From NCBI RefSeq assembly GCF_945859705.1, contig NC_079134.1:13247545-13311544 (forward strand): a stretch of DNA of 64,000 bases, read 5' to 3'. Both the position numbers and the translations under genes were made by a program. Below the pieces are notes generated by a model. That model was not told the origin of the DNA. It saw only the letters and a list, made by a program, of their open reading frames with translations, and searched no databases. This DNA comes from Episyrphus balteatus. Taxonomy: Eukaryota; Arthropoda; Insecta; Diptera; Syrphidae. Of the stretch, positions 1 to 10,510 are shown piece after piece; the first letter of the stretch is position 1, and every line of letters begins with the position of its first letter.

Positions 1-383
1 AATCCTTACGGTTTTTGATTTAATGCAATTCTTGTGAAATTTCGAAAAATCCCTACTTTGCAACAGTATTTTGCTTCCTGCGCCCATTATTGATTTTTGT
101 TTTTTAAAATACTTTTATAAAAATATTGCTAATTAATTAGGAACAATTAATTAATCAAAATATTTTTTATTCCATACGCCATTTCGCTGCAAATTAACTA
201 ACAGTTTCAAGTTTTATAAAAAATCAATTTCTAACTTTTATTTGAGAGCAACACCGCAAAAAAAATTTGTACGGTGTGAAAATCGTTTATTATTTTAAAA
301 AGTTGCCCTGTTATTCTAGTTTTCAAAAATGATTTTTTGAAATTTCACAAGAATTGCATTAAATCGATAACCGTATGGATTTG
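1..383. mobile_element. TIR element, possibly cut by the window edge
   Basis: The first 50 bases and 331-382 are inverted repeats (shared core AATGCAATTCTTGTGAAATT, about 88% overall). Internal sequence is AT-rich and non-coding. Left flank is outside the window, so target duplication cannot be checked. Confidence 0.6.
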
Positions 384-1581
384 GGATGAACAAGTTACCA
401 AATTCTAAGAGCCCTTAAGTTCCCCAATCAGCATATTTCGTTTGATCCATTACTTTTGGGACACCCTGTATTTACGGTACACTCACATTTGATTTCACAT
501 ATTCAGTCCTATCGTGAGTTTTACGTGAACAAGATTCCACCCGGAAAAAATTTAATTTCACTTTTCCCCTATTGTTTTGGGCATTTCCCTGTGTGGGCAT
601 TTCCCCGTATTTTCAACATTTTTTTCAGGTGATTTGCGGATTATTCGACAGCTCTTCTCTCACTTAAATTGTAGTGCCGAATAAGAAACTAGTATAGCGG
701 AAAATGAAAATTCCCTTCGGGTGAAACTCATGATAGCTTTTAAAATTCCGGGCGAACAAAAATATTTCGGGCGAAAAACATTTTACGTGAAACGTACGAT
801 AGGGCTGATCGTATTTTCTATCGATCTGAGACGTATTTATTCGCAAAATGTATACATAATTAAAGTAATTAAAGGGGAATAAAGTAACTCATTGTATCTA
901 TACCTACTTATATTTACTGCGATGTTATTGTAAAATAATCTTAGTTCAAAAACGTCCATATAAAAGTATGTTTTAAAAATTTGTTTAACTCAAATTTATA
1001 AAATGAAATTTCCCTGCAAATGCAAAATTAAAAAAGAACAAAGATTATAAACAAATAAATTGAGTTCTTTGAGTATCCCAGGAAGAGCTACTCTTGTAAA
1101 AAGTAAGTATCTAAAAGTGGCCCCTTCACCACTACTTAACCCTCTACCGCATACTAACCCATATATGGTTTATCGACTTCATATCGATTTATTCCCGTTA
1201 TATTGCACCAAATGTCAAAAAGAAAAAACTTTAATAAAACTATGTCTATTTTTTTATAATTAACCGGTTTTTATTATCAGTAAGAGAGTCGAGATTCTGA
1301 AATAAACTCATTGTTTCAAGAGCATGTCTAAAGTGCAAATCAGTGAATAAAAGTGTGAACTTTTCAAGTGTTTTTTTTATAATAAATAAGTAAGTTGCAT
1401 CCAATTAAAAATAAGTTTCGTATGAATTTATTATACTTTAATATGTTTACGAAGTTTGTTTTTTGTTTTTTTAATAATTTTTGTCTTTTTTTGCGTTTTT
1501 TCCAAAACACCATATATGGGTTATCATGCGTTGGCGACTTACATTACTGATTTTTGTGGGAATTTTATTTTTTTCTGTAAA

Positions 1582-1686
1582 ATGAATTCGAAGACTTTCT
1601 ATGGAAAAAATAAGTGTGATAATGCTAAAACTGGTGATGGCTTTCGAAGTAATGACGATCTAGCTTCAGATTCTGAACCTTTTTAA
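1582..1686 (+). pseudogene. piggyBac transposase N-terminal relic
   Basis: 34 codons from MNSKTFYGKNK to the acidic LASDSEPF then stop. Acidic, Ser/Asp-rich N-termini are common in piggyBac transposases. Assignment rests mainly on the surrounding element. Confidence 0.35.
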
Positions 1687-1732
1687 CATCAAAAAAGCCA
1701 TCTCCGAGCATTTTTGCAAATCTGTAACACCT

Positions 1733-2056
1733 ACAATGTCACCAAAAAGGGGATGCCCTTCAGCTTTGGCAGGTGATCAAAGCAGAGATGGAACAAAACA
1801 AAGCTGAGGGAGTTATATACAAGTCACGGAAGTCCAGCCCCATCTAATCCCGAAATTTCAATTCACTCACAACAACCAAGGGCAAAAGCCGTTGAATTCA
1901 ATGCTAACTGAAAACATGGACCATATCCCTGAATGGCAAACAAAAACACCAATATGTCAAATTTGCGGACTGAAAACGTTTTGTGTGCGTGTAGAAAATG
2001 GAAGGTGTTCTTCTGCAACAATGATAAAAGAAAGAGTTTGAATAAATTCCATGAAT
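1733..2056 (+). pseudogene. piggyBac transposase C-terminal Cys-rich relic
   Basis: From MSPKRGCPSALAGDQSRDGT, an in-frame TGA at about 1804, then a linker PLNSMLTENMDHIPEW and TPICQICGLKTFC. A 2-base shift near 1985-1990 is needed to continue into a C-x-C, FFCN, FHE end just before a stop. This resembles the C-terminal cysteine-rich domain of piggyBac transposases; broken by stop and frameshift. Confidence 0.5.
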
Positions 2057-3583
2057 AAGGAAAATCCAATGTAATAAAAACATACTTTACAAAACATACC
2101 TTGAATGCATACTAAACCATATATGGGTTATTAATTGTTTGCTGGAAATCGACTTGCTGCATACTAACCCATATATGGTTTATGTTTCTAAAAATTTATA
2201 TACAGTAGCGAGCAAAAAAAATGCAAACGAAAAAGTTTTAAAGAGTTTTGAACAAGAACTAAGTTACCAAATTTGGCATATTGAAACTGTTTTATTTTCA
2301 TTAAACAGAGTCAATTTGTTCAATATTTTACCCCAAAAACATTATTTGGTCAAAAGTCTACCTTAGTATGCGTTTTTAGACGAGCAAAAAAATGCAAATG
2401 TTTTTATTGTTTGCATTTTTTTTGCTCGCTACTGTATATGTAAAAAAATAAAAAAATTTATGTAATACCTTTTTTCAACCCCTAATAAACCTAAAAAGTT
2501 GTTAAAAAATTTTTTATTTCATTTCGTTCATAATTCATGCAGTAGAGGGTTAAAGCAGTATTGAAAGAATTAACTGATATCAACTAAACTTACGAAATTT
2601 GAAAACCAACATTTTGGAAACCATTATAGACGGAGAGATGGATGCAAGTTTTCGGACTCACTCGGGAAATGGAATTTTTTTTCATGAAATTGTTGGATGG
2701 GGTGGGTTAAGCAAATGCCAAATTGGCAGAAAGCACACTGGATGGAATAAGCGAAGGTTTTTTGGCAAAAAAAAACTTTCTCGCTTTACGCCACATAGTG
2801 ATGATTTAAGACTCTAATCCTTATTTCAACATCTTGAAGAGCTAAAATCAATAAAGATTGAAACATTCGGGTATTTTTCTTTTCATTTTTTCCATTTTTG
2901 ACAATGTTGCATTCGAAATTAAATTTTTTCGAACGAAAAATTGATTGTTCATGTTCGTAAAATGTCCTTTGTTGAGACAAATTTAGGGTTAAATTGGGAT
3001 GCTGATTTGGGCTTCAATTTTGAAAATTATATTTTAGTGGAAAATTCGTAATGTTTACTATGCACAGCACTGTATAAGTATATTTTAATAATTTTTGACA
3101 TTTTTTATTATTTGTTGTTTTGGTTTTTTTTTTGCAAAAATGAACAAGCGCAACCATTAATGTATTACACGTGTATGTTCTAAAATCAAAATTTATGAGA
3201 TATTTTTCCTTCAGAAGTAGTACCTATCTACAGGGAATCATTGTTAACCTTAAAACCAAACTGTATCAACAAAACAAAAAAAGAAGTTTCGAGATAATCT
3301 GAAAAACGATTTGACCCAAATTTAACATATGTATAAGCGCGTGCAAAAACAATATCATAATAAAAAATTATATTAAAATAAATTCAAAAAATATAAATTA
3401 AAAACTAAAAGAAAAATAAAATAAATAAATATAAAATAAAAAAAAAAATTGAGATAAAATTAAACAGCAATAAATAAATTGATTGTATTCTCAGAAAAAA
3501 ATGACCAATATTTCTATTTATATATTTTTAGCAATAAAACCAGTGATATGTTAAACAAAAAATAAATAAATAAAAATATTTAC

Positions 3584-4016
3584 TAAGGGCCAATTTTTCA
3601 ATAGTAAGTTAAATAGTCAGTTAGTACTTATTCTTAAGGATAGAGAAAAAATCAATTTTTCAACAGGCAGATATAGCTTATTCCTAAGAATAAATCTATC
3701 TGCTTCTTTCAGAGACGAATAAAATTATTCTAAGGAATAAGCTCAATAAAAATATTGTGTCAGTTGTCAAAGCTGTTTTGAAAGAATTTTGAAAAAAATA
3801 CAGTGGAAAACAAGAAAACAAAAACAATCATGAATAAAAATGACGTTTAATTTTAAATATTTTTGAATTTGACAATTTTTTTTTTGTTATTCTGTAGAAT
3901 TAATTATTCTTGATTGAAAAATTCAATGTTTTTATCTGATTGTTTATGAGTCTAATAACTTTATTCTTCGAACAGTTAACTGACTGTTTATTAGAAGATT
4001 GAAAAATTGGCTCTAA
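3584..4016. mobile_element. PIF/Harbinger-like MITE, TAA target
   Basis: 427-bp element with ends GGGCCAATTTTTCAAT and (reverse complement) GAGCCAATTTTTCAAT, flanked by TAA at 3584-3586 and 4014-4016. A 3-bp TWA duplication is the PIF/Harbinger hallmark. Internal IR GTTAAATAGTCAGTTAG also recurs. A related start is seen at 29431 inside a hAT MITE. Confidence 0.65.
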
Positions 4017-6508
4017 ATCAGACAAACCACCTCGTAAGGTATAGACATTAGAATAGGAATTTGAATTTATTTGTTTCTCTCAATAATATAATTAGGTAAA
4101 AAATAAATATTTGAAACGTCAAAAACTTATATTAGATATTTGCTGTAGTGTGAATGACTTTTGTGTTTATTTGGAAAATGGGCGCGGTTCAACACCACTT
4201 AAAAAAAAAATATCTTTTAAAAACAATTCAAGAGACAAAGGAAAATTAGAGTGCATATGTATGTATGCTTGGAACAACGATGGACAGCATTGTCACAACA
4301 CACATGTTTTAAATGGTCCCCTTTCCACCCACGCGTGGAATATTATTTTGTTTTTTGAAAAAAAAAAAAAACTCAATACGCTTCATTTAAAAATAATTTA
4401 TTTGTTGATTTATTTACAAAACAACATTTTCTTCGTACTTAATGTTGATGAAGTCGTCTTTTGTTAAGAAAAAAAGATACTTAGTAAATATTTTCAATTA
4501 AATAGAAATATTCTATATTCATGCACACTTTCGCTATATTAATGACGCAGATGATTTTTTAATTTTATTTTTTTTATATAAGATCGTAAATTATAGAAAA
4601 CTAAAAATAAACATTTTTTAACGCATTTATCAATTAAGAAAATTCCAAAACATATCCAACTATAATAAAATGGTGATTTTTTTATTAGAAAAACTTTTTC
4701 TTATAATTTAATTATTAATTTTATTTAAATAAAATGAGTTACTACAGCTTTCTTTTATAAAAAGTAAACATTTCTGTTGAAAATGTATTATTCATTTGGC
4801 ACGCATTTTGTCAACCTTTGGCAATTTGTTTAAAAAAACTAAACACAAAATACTCAATTCTTTGTTATTTTTTATAAATTAATAATAAAATAAGCAAAGT
4901 CCATATGATATATAGCTATTTTCGACAGCCGGTATATTTTTTTTTTTTGTGTTGAGAAATTCCATTTTGTTAATGTATTTGTCAACATTTCTGCGTATTT
5001 TTCATGAGACAAAATCTTTTTTAAACAATTTTTTTTGTTCGCATACATACAAGCATAATGTGTTAAATGTTGATTTTTATATACCTTTCTAGATTTTTTT
5101 TTTTAATAATAAATCTTTTGGAAAATTAAATAAAAAAAAACATGCTTTGTTCAAGAAAAAGTTAAGAAATTATATTAGAAAATTTAATTCAGTTGGAAAT
5201 CAGGTCTCTCAAAGTTCGGTACTTCGATCAAATTTTATAAAACTTTTTCTTCTTCGTCGTAAATAAAAATCTCAAAAGGTTAGACACTAATTTTGTTAAA
5301 TTTAATTTTTTTTTTCAATAAATATACCTATTTTTTGTGATAAGATTTTATTCCTAAAAAGTTTTTTCCCAATAAAATATTACACTCGTTATTTAATATT
5401 AGATTGTGTAAATAAAATACAAATAAATAATTTAGAAGTGAATATTAAATATTTGATTGTTACAGACAGAAATAAAAAAAGATTTAAAATTTTTAATTAA
5501 AAAATTAAATAAAATTTTTCGGACACTTTGTGGGTGGTCATCGCATTTTGAATAATCAAAATGCACAGTGCATTCTCAGTAAACTTATAAATGTTCTTCA
5601 AAAATAAAATTAAGTTATAAAATAATTCAATTTCATACGAAAAATATATCAATTTGTTATTAAGTTTATTTATAACTTTTAATTAATGCATCGTATCAAA
5701 AGGCGATCATTTTAAATATAACTTAAATATATTTTTAAAAAATTTCAGAACAAAATCGGATACAAAATTTCGGGATAACTCAACCTGCTACGCTCTGTTT
5801 TTTTGACCAAAAATTAAAAAAAAAAAAATATTAAAAACTATTAAACTTATCAGATTATAAGGAATTAAAAAAAAAAGTCAAAACATAGATAATAAAAGAA
5901 AACTGTTTTTTAATTAGCTGCCATAGATACATTTTGGAGAGTTTTTATTTTTCTCAAAAACGACTTACTCAGGCTTTTATAAAAAATTTCAAATTAGATA
6001 TTTCTTTTGGTGAAAAAATTTTTCTTCAAAATTTATATTTAACTACATATCTCTTGAACGACTCAGTCGATTTGATGCTAAATTATTTACATGGTCTCAA
6101 CTAAATTAAACTAAATGGTTAATTTAGTTTGGAAAAAAATAAATGGGTTTTTTATTTGATGATGAATCAATTTTTGAAAATGGTCTTAAAAATTCATTTG
6201 AAATTTCATTTTCGAGTTTGGTAAAGAGTTTTGACTACATTAAATTTTTTTTAATTTATCTTCATAAATTTACTCTTATGTACACAATATTTTTAATTAA
6301 AAGGTTAAACAATCAAAGCAAGTAGGTACATGCAACCCAGCAGAGTTTTTTTGTATTCCTTTCGCTATGTTGTTAACTATTTTATTGTATTTACTTGCAA
6401 AGCTTAGATAATGTATTAGACTAAGATTCCGCCATAGAACGACCGTACCGCGATAATTTTGTTTAATGTATATATTTATGTACTATGGTCGAGATAAGCA
6501 AATCGTAA
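4017..6508. other. No gene seen
   Basis: Very AT-rich with many A and T runs. The 118-codon frame at 4111-4467 has poly-Lys/Asn composition and no family resemblance. Nothing supported. Confidence 0.6.
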
Positions 6509-6597
6509 TAGGGTTGCCGCCCAGTATCCCATCATAGCAATTTTTAGTTTATTATTAAAAAAATTAAATTTTTCTATATTTTGAGGTGGCAACCCTA
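6509..6597. mobile_element. Short TIR element (89 bp)
   Basis: Inverted ends TAGGGTTGCCGCC and GGTGGCAACCCTA around an AT-rich centre. Could be a minimal MITE; a convincing 8-bp duplication is absent, a TA target would fit. Confidence 0.4.
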
Positions 6598-7296
6598 GTA
6601 GATACATTTTTGTCAGAAAATGGTAGAATTCCACTTCATGCCACAGATCCATTTCCTCTAGAGTCTAGAATATCCAACCAAACATCAAGTGCATTTGGCA
6701 AGGATGAAGAATCTTCACTGATTTGCTTCATAATTCAACAGAATATCTTCTCTAGATCAAAAGCATTTCATCGGCTTAGAGTGTAAACCTGCTAACTCCC
6801 AGCTGCTAACTCCACATAAAAATGATTTCAAAAATTGATTAAAAATACAAAAAGCTTTCAAATCTTATCAATTCTTTTACATTTAATAGTATGAAATCTA
6901 AGCAATAGCTTTATGCTGGCTTGAATTTATTCAAACATTTAGAAAATATTTTATTTTTTAACAATTTTGTCACGATTGTAAAAGTGGAGTTAGCAGGTTT
7001 ACACTCTAAGCCGACGGTTTGCTTTTTTTAGATGCAAAATTCTATCACAAAATGTCACCACCTATGAAGAATGTTGTTTTGATTTGATCTTTTTCCACCT
7101 GATCAGATGCAATTTCAATAAGGATAGGCACATTCCATATGTTTCCTTGCATCACCAGTTTAAGAAACAACAAACGTTAACTGGCATCGAAATAACCAAA
7201 ATACTATATCACGTAAAATGCAACTCTTTTGCATTGGTGATACCGTTTGGTTTCTTACACAAAAGGATCAAAATGTCACAGGTGGGAGAACTTTAG
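6586..7296 (+). other. Coding-like remnants of unknown origin, split by a MITE
   Basis: Frames at 6586-6771 (includes TDPFPLESRISNQTSS and EESSLICFIIQQNIF) and 7084-7296 (HIPYVSLHHQFKKQQTL) have less extreme base composition than their surroundings. I do not recognise either, on either strand. Possibly a decayed transposase or retroelement. Confidence 0.25.
6772..7013. mobile_element. MITE with 28-bp inverted ends
   Basis: Near-perfect inverted ends (CGGCTTAGAGTGTAAACCTG at both) with the subterminal module GCTAACTCC repeated in the left arm. AT-rich, no coding capacity. It lies between two coding-like frames (6586-6771 and 7084-7296) and may have split a former coding or repeat unit. No clear target duplication. 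Confidence 0.6.
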
Positions 7297-7360
7297 ATTT
7301 GATGCAAATACTTAAAATATCCTTTGAATTGATAAAGAATGGAGGTCAATCGCTACATAA

Positions 7361-8294
7361 ATAAAATGCACGACTGGGGCCGCACGTACTTGCTCTTATG
7401 ATAAAAGTAGCTTTTATGTCAAAGATTTAGAAAAAAATAATTTTGAATTAGTTAAAATTTGATTTTTTTAATTCATAAGAAATACAAAAATACAAAAATA
7501 CGAAATTATTTTTTTTAGTTTTTCTTACGCCATATTTTTGTTACTCGTGTTTTTTTTGACAAAAACAAAAAATGCAATTAGCTACATATATTAAAATCAC
7601 TTAAAGCATTATGTATGTCAAATTTAGTCTAGAAAATTGTAATAACTCATTAACGGTGTACGGGAAGAGCCGACATCAAAGATTAAAAAAAATGTAAAGT
7701 CATATTTCCATTATCCGTATTTTTTGAGAAAAACTAAAAATGCAGTTACGTTAGATTTACGTATAACATTACTTGTGTAAAATTTAATCGAAATCGTTAG
7801 AGTCATTTACGAGAAAATTGCAATAACTCCATTAAGATGTACGGGAAGAGCCGACATCCGCGATTTAAAAAAGAGTTAATGTCATATTTTCACTATCCGC
7901 ATTTTTTGAGAAAAACTAAAAACGCAGTTATGTTAGAACTACAAACAGCATTACGTATGTTAAATTTAATCAAAATCGTTAGAGCCGTTTTCGAGAAAGT
8001 TGCAATAACTCCAAAACTTTGTATGGGAGGTATACGTTTAAAGCGAGATATTAAAAAACAAAAAAAAACCAACATGGGAAATTACAAAAAAATCATCTGT
8101 ACCAAATTTCAAGAAAATCCCTCAACCCGCTTCATGTACAGCTTTTTGTGACGACGCACCGACGCACAGACCGACGGACGTCATGACGAAAACCACTTTT
8201 TCGGACTTCTCCATCATCGTTATGTTAGTTTTGATTAAAACCTCGAATTTTTTTTTTTACACGAAACCAATACTTGCCCTATTGAGCAAGTAAA
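7361..8294 (+). repeat. R1 interspersed repeat, copy a (full)
   Basis: Begins TGCACGACTGGGG-CGCACGTACTTGCTC and ends CTTGCCC-x-GAGCAAGTA, a terminal hairpin of ACTTGC/GCAAGT. Internally three partial units of about 181 bp, each with CGGGAAGAGCCGACATC (starts 7661 and 7842) and GAGAAAAACTAAAAA. Near the 3' end a run of GACGCACxGACGxAC-type repeats and TTCTCCATCATCG. At least six related copies lie in this window. Superfamily unknown; no coding capacity. Confidence 0.7.
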
Positions 8295-8544
8295 AAACTA
8301 ACGAATTGAAATTATTAAATCAAATAATATAATTTGAAATGAAAATAAAATAATTGTATAAAATTTTATTTTACATGTAAATTAAGTTCTGAGAAAATTA
8401 TTTAAAATTTAACTTTAAGTCAAACAAATGTAAACACACTTTATAAATTTTATTTTGTTTATTAGGTACCTACATATAATTGAGTTTTTAGAAAAATATA
8501 TACAAATGATAATTCGTAAAAACATTTACCAACTTATAATTTTT

Positions 8545-8558
8545 TTTTCCGTTTACAG
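8545..8558 (+). promoter_or_regulatory. Splice acceptor before the SclA-like ORF
   Basis: A pyrimidine tract followed by TTTACAG ends at 8558; the ORF starts 8 nt later. This implies at least one upstream non-coding exon whose donor I could not place confidently. Confidence 0.6.
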
Positions 8559-8565
8559 CACAAAC

Positions 8566-8658
8566 ATGAGTGAAGTCAAGAGCTTAATGTCAACATTCCT
8601 TATTCTAGTTTCACTTCTTATATTCCTGTGGGCTATCTATGCTGCGTTTAGCTCTTAA
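8566..8658 (+). CDS. SclA: Sarcolamban A-like micropeptide (30 aa)
   Basis: A 30-codon ORF in an AT-rich region. It begins with residues MSEVKSLMSTF and continues as one hydrophobic helix of about residues 10-28, containing FLILVSLLIFLWAIY, and ends AAFSS. This is the layout of sarcolamban peptides: a short polar N-terminus with acidic and basic residues, then a single transmembrane helix, about 30 aa in all. In Drosophila these peptides sit in the sarcoplasmic reticulum membrane of muscle and inhibit the Ca2+ pump SERCA, like vertebrate phospholamban and sarcolipin. The start is chosen because CAAACATG is a reasonable initiation context and lies 8 nt after a good splice acceptor (TTTACAG ending at 8558). 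The upstream in-frame Met at 8455 would lie in the intron. A second family member follows 0.9 kb downstream on the same strand. The family call rests on recalled similarity; I have run no alignment. Confidence 0.85.
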   Translation: MSEVKSLMSTFLILVSLLIFLWAIYAAFSS

Positions 8659-9361
8659 GCAACATGGACAACTATTTAAAAAAAAAACTTAATTTTTTAC
8701 TCAAAAACTTTTAGAATAAGGATAAATAAATCATTAAAAGTAAGTATCTAAATTTATCATACAAACATCAATTAATCATATAATTTAAGAACAACTAACA
8801 ATTCCCTATTTTTTTTTTTTTGTAAACATAAATCCCCGAGACTTTCACTTTTTTTCAAAAGTAATTTTTTAAATATTTTCAACACCTAATAACTCATACA
8901 AATAAAATTAATTTGAATATTCTTTACTTGACACAAATTTTCTTAAGATGTCTTCATTATAAAAAAAAAACATGAAATACAAAATTTTGTATACGTCAGA
9001 CTAAATTAATTGCTAGGCTCTATTTATATCATGTAGTGTGCCCTCAAATAATTCCATTCCTACACCTATAGATCTTTTATTGAAAACTAAACAATTATAC
9101 CAAACAAATAAACAAAAATACAAATGAGACTGTAATAAGGCATGTAACATTTGTGTACTTAGATTTTGAATTGTACAAAAACTACATGTAAAATTAATTT
9201 TATAACATAAAAAAATCTTTTATCAAAAAAAAAAAAATATACATCATGGAAAACTGAAAATCCAAAATTATCTTCCGAATAAAAAATCTAACAAAATATA
9301 CAGAACAAGTGTTGGAGATGCTATAGCAACCAACAACTTGGAACACATATAGCTATTTGAT

Positions 9362-9377
9362 TTTTCTGATATTTCAG
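9362..9377 (+). promoter_or_regulatory. Candidate splice acceptor before the SclB-like ORF
   Basis: TTTTCTGATATTTCAG ends at 9377 and is a good acceptor. Using it would give about 186 nt of leader before the second peptide. An initiator-like TTCAGTA at 9451-9457 is an alternative start-of-transcript signal. Neither is proven. Confidence 0.35.
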
Positions 9378-9563
9378 AAAAAAAAAAATTCCAATATTGT
9401 GGAAATTTTGTGGAAGCACGCGTCCCAGTTTTTAGTTAGCGTCCGGTTAGTTCAGTATCATCAATCGAAAGGAATCAAACCCTTCGTTTCCGCAAATTAA
9501 TTGAAATTCGTTTTGATCTCTCGTGTGTTTAAAACAAATTAAAAAAAAAAAAAAACATTCAAA

Positions 9564-9653
9564 ATGAATGAAATGACAAGTTTGTTAACTACTTTTACCA
9601 TCTTGGTATTCCTATTGGGATTATTATACGCTTTTTACGTTACACTATCTTAG
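9564..9653 (+). CDS. SclB: Sarcolamban B-like micropeptide (29 aa)
   Basis: A 29-codon ORF too short for usual gene finders. It starts MNEMTSLLTTFTILVF, continues with LLGLLYAFY and ends VTLS then TAG. It shares the family pattern with the peptide at 8566: M-(S/N)-E, then a Ser/Thr-rich turn, a TF-x-IL core, a Leu-rich helix and a (Y/W)A-x-Y end. Length and sequence match the second Drosophila sarcolamban peptide (29 aa). Expected role: single-pass sarcoplasmic reticulum protein binding SERCA and damping Ca2+ uptake, so shaping muscle and heart rhythm. Initiation context AAAATG is A-rich, as is common in flies. AATAAA lies at 9807-9812, about 155 nt after the stop. Whether both peptides share one transcript, as in Drosophila, or this one has its own 5' exon is not settled; see the acceptor-like site at 9377. 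Confidence 0.87.
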   Translation: MNEMTSLLTTFTILVFLLGLLYAFYVTLS

Positions 9654-9806
9654 GCGGTTGTATTAATTTTAATTAAAATAGTCAACTAGTTGTATTCCAT
9701 TTATTTTGTCATCATGTATTATTAATATTGAAGAGGATGTAATTTTTAACGCTTAACAAGGTGAGAAAAATATTTCATATTATGGTTAATTTAAAACTAT
9801 AAAAAC

Positions 9807-9812
9807 AATAAA
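9807..9812 (+). terminator. Poly(A) signal AATAAA after SclB-like ORF
   Basis: Canonical AATAAA about 155 nt beyond the SclB-like stop. Another AATAAA at 8725-8730 follows the SclA-like ORF and could give a shorter transcript. Confidence 0.45.
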
Positions 9813-9955
9813 ATTTGTCCCTTTTTGTTTGGTTTAATAAATTGTTTTGTCAATAATTATATTGACGGAGAATTGAAAAAAAAATTAAGATCAACGCAAA
9901 CCAAATTGGTTAGTGGATAAATAAATAATTAGAATTTTGTAAAACAATTAGAAAA

Positions 9956-10510
9956 TAAAATGCACGACTGGGGTCGCACGTACTTGCTCTTGCAGTTCAA
10001 AGCACTTTTATGTTAGTCTACTTTTAGATTTTAAAAGCTGGATCTAAATTTTAAAAAAATTGATATTGGGGAAGAGCCGACATTTAGGGCAAAATTTTGT
10101 TAAATGAAAAAAAAAATTTTTTGTTATTTGACTTTTTTGAGAAAAAATAAAAATGCAGTTTTATTGCCATTGCTTTAAATATTACGTATACAAAGTTTAA
10201 TCAAAATCGTTAGAGCCGTTTTCGAGAAATTCGTAATATCGTATTTTTTTGTATGGGAGGTATACGTTCTAAACGAGATATAAAAAAACAAAAAAAAATC
10301 AACTTTCAGAATTACATAAAAATCATCTGTACCAAATTTGAAGAAAATCCATCCACCCGTTTAGACGCACAGACGCACAGACGCACGCACGGACGGAATT
10401 GCGGGACCCACTTTTTCGGAATTCTCCATCATCGTAATGTTGGTTTTGATTAAAACCTCAATTTTTTTACGACACGAAACCAATACTTGCCCTATAGAGC
10501 AAGTAAAAAT
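9956..10510 (+). repeat. R1 repeat, copy b (full, short form)
   Basis: Same 5' start (TGCACGACTGGGGTCGCACG) and 3' hairpin (ACTTGCCCTATAGAGCAAGT) as copy a, but with one internal unit. It begins only 300 bp after the SclB-like stop. GACGCACAGACGCACAGACG lies at about 10372-10391. Confidence 0.75.

Larger units (their letters stand above)
1136..2553 (+). mobile_element. piggyBac-like element, internally deleted
   Basis: Bounded by TTAA at 1136-1139 and 2550-2553. Inside are inverted ends CCCTCTACCGCAT and ATGCAGTAGAGGG (12 of 13 paired). TTAA target plus CCCT-type ends is diagnostic of piggyBac. The 1410-bp body keeps a short N-terminal frame (about 1582-1686, MNSKTFYGKNKCDN to SDSEPF) and a C-terminal relic at about 1733-2056 with a Cys/His zinc-binding pattern (CQICGLKTF then, after a 2-base shift, CRKW-x-VFFCN and FHE). 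The DDD catalytic core is absent, so it is non-autonomous. Four copies of CCATATATGG lie within it. Confidence 0.78.

Noticed and set aside
4111..4467. 118-codon ORF
   Set aside because: Low-complexity Lys/Asn/Phe composition expected of AT-rich DNA; no motif.
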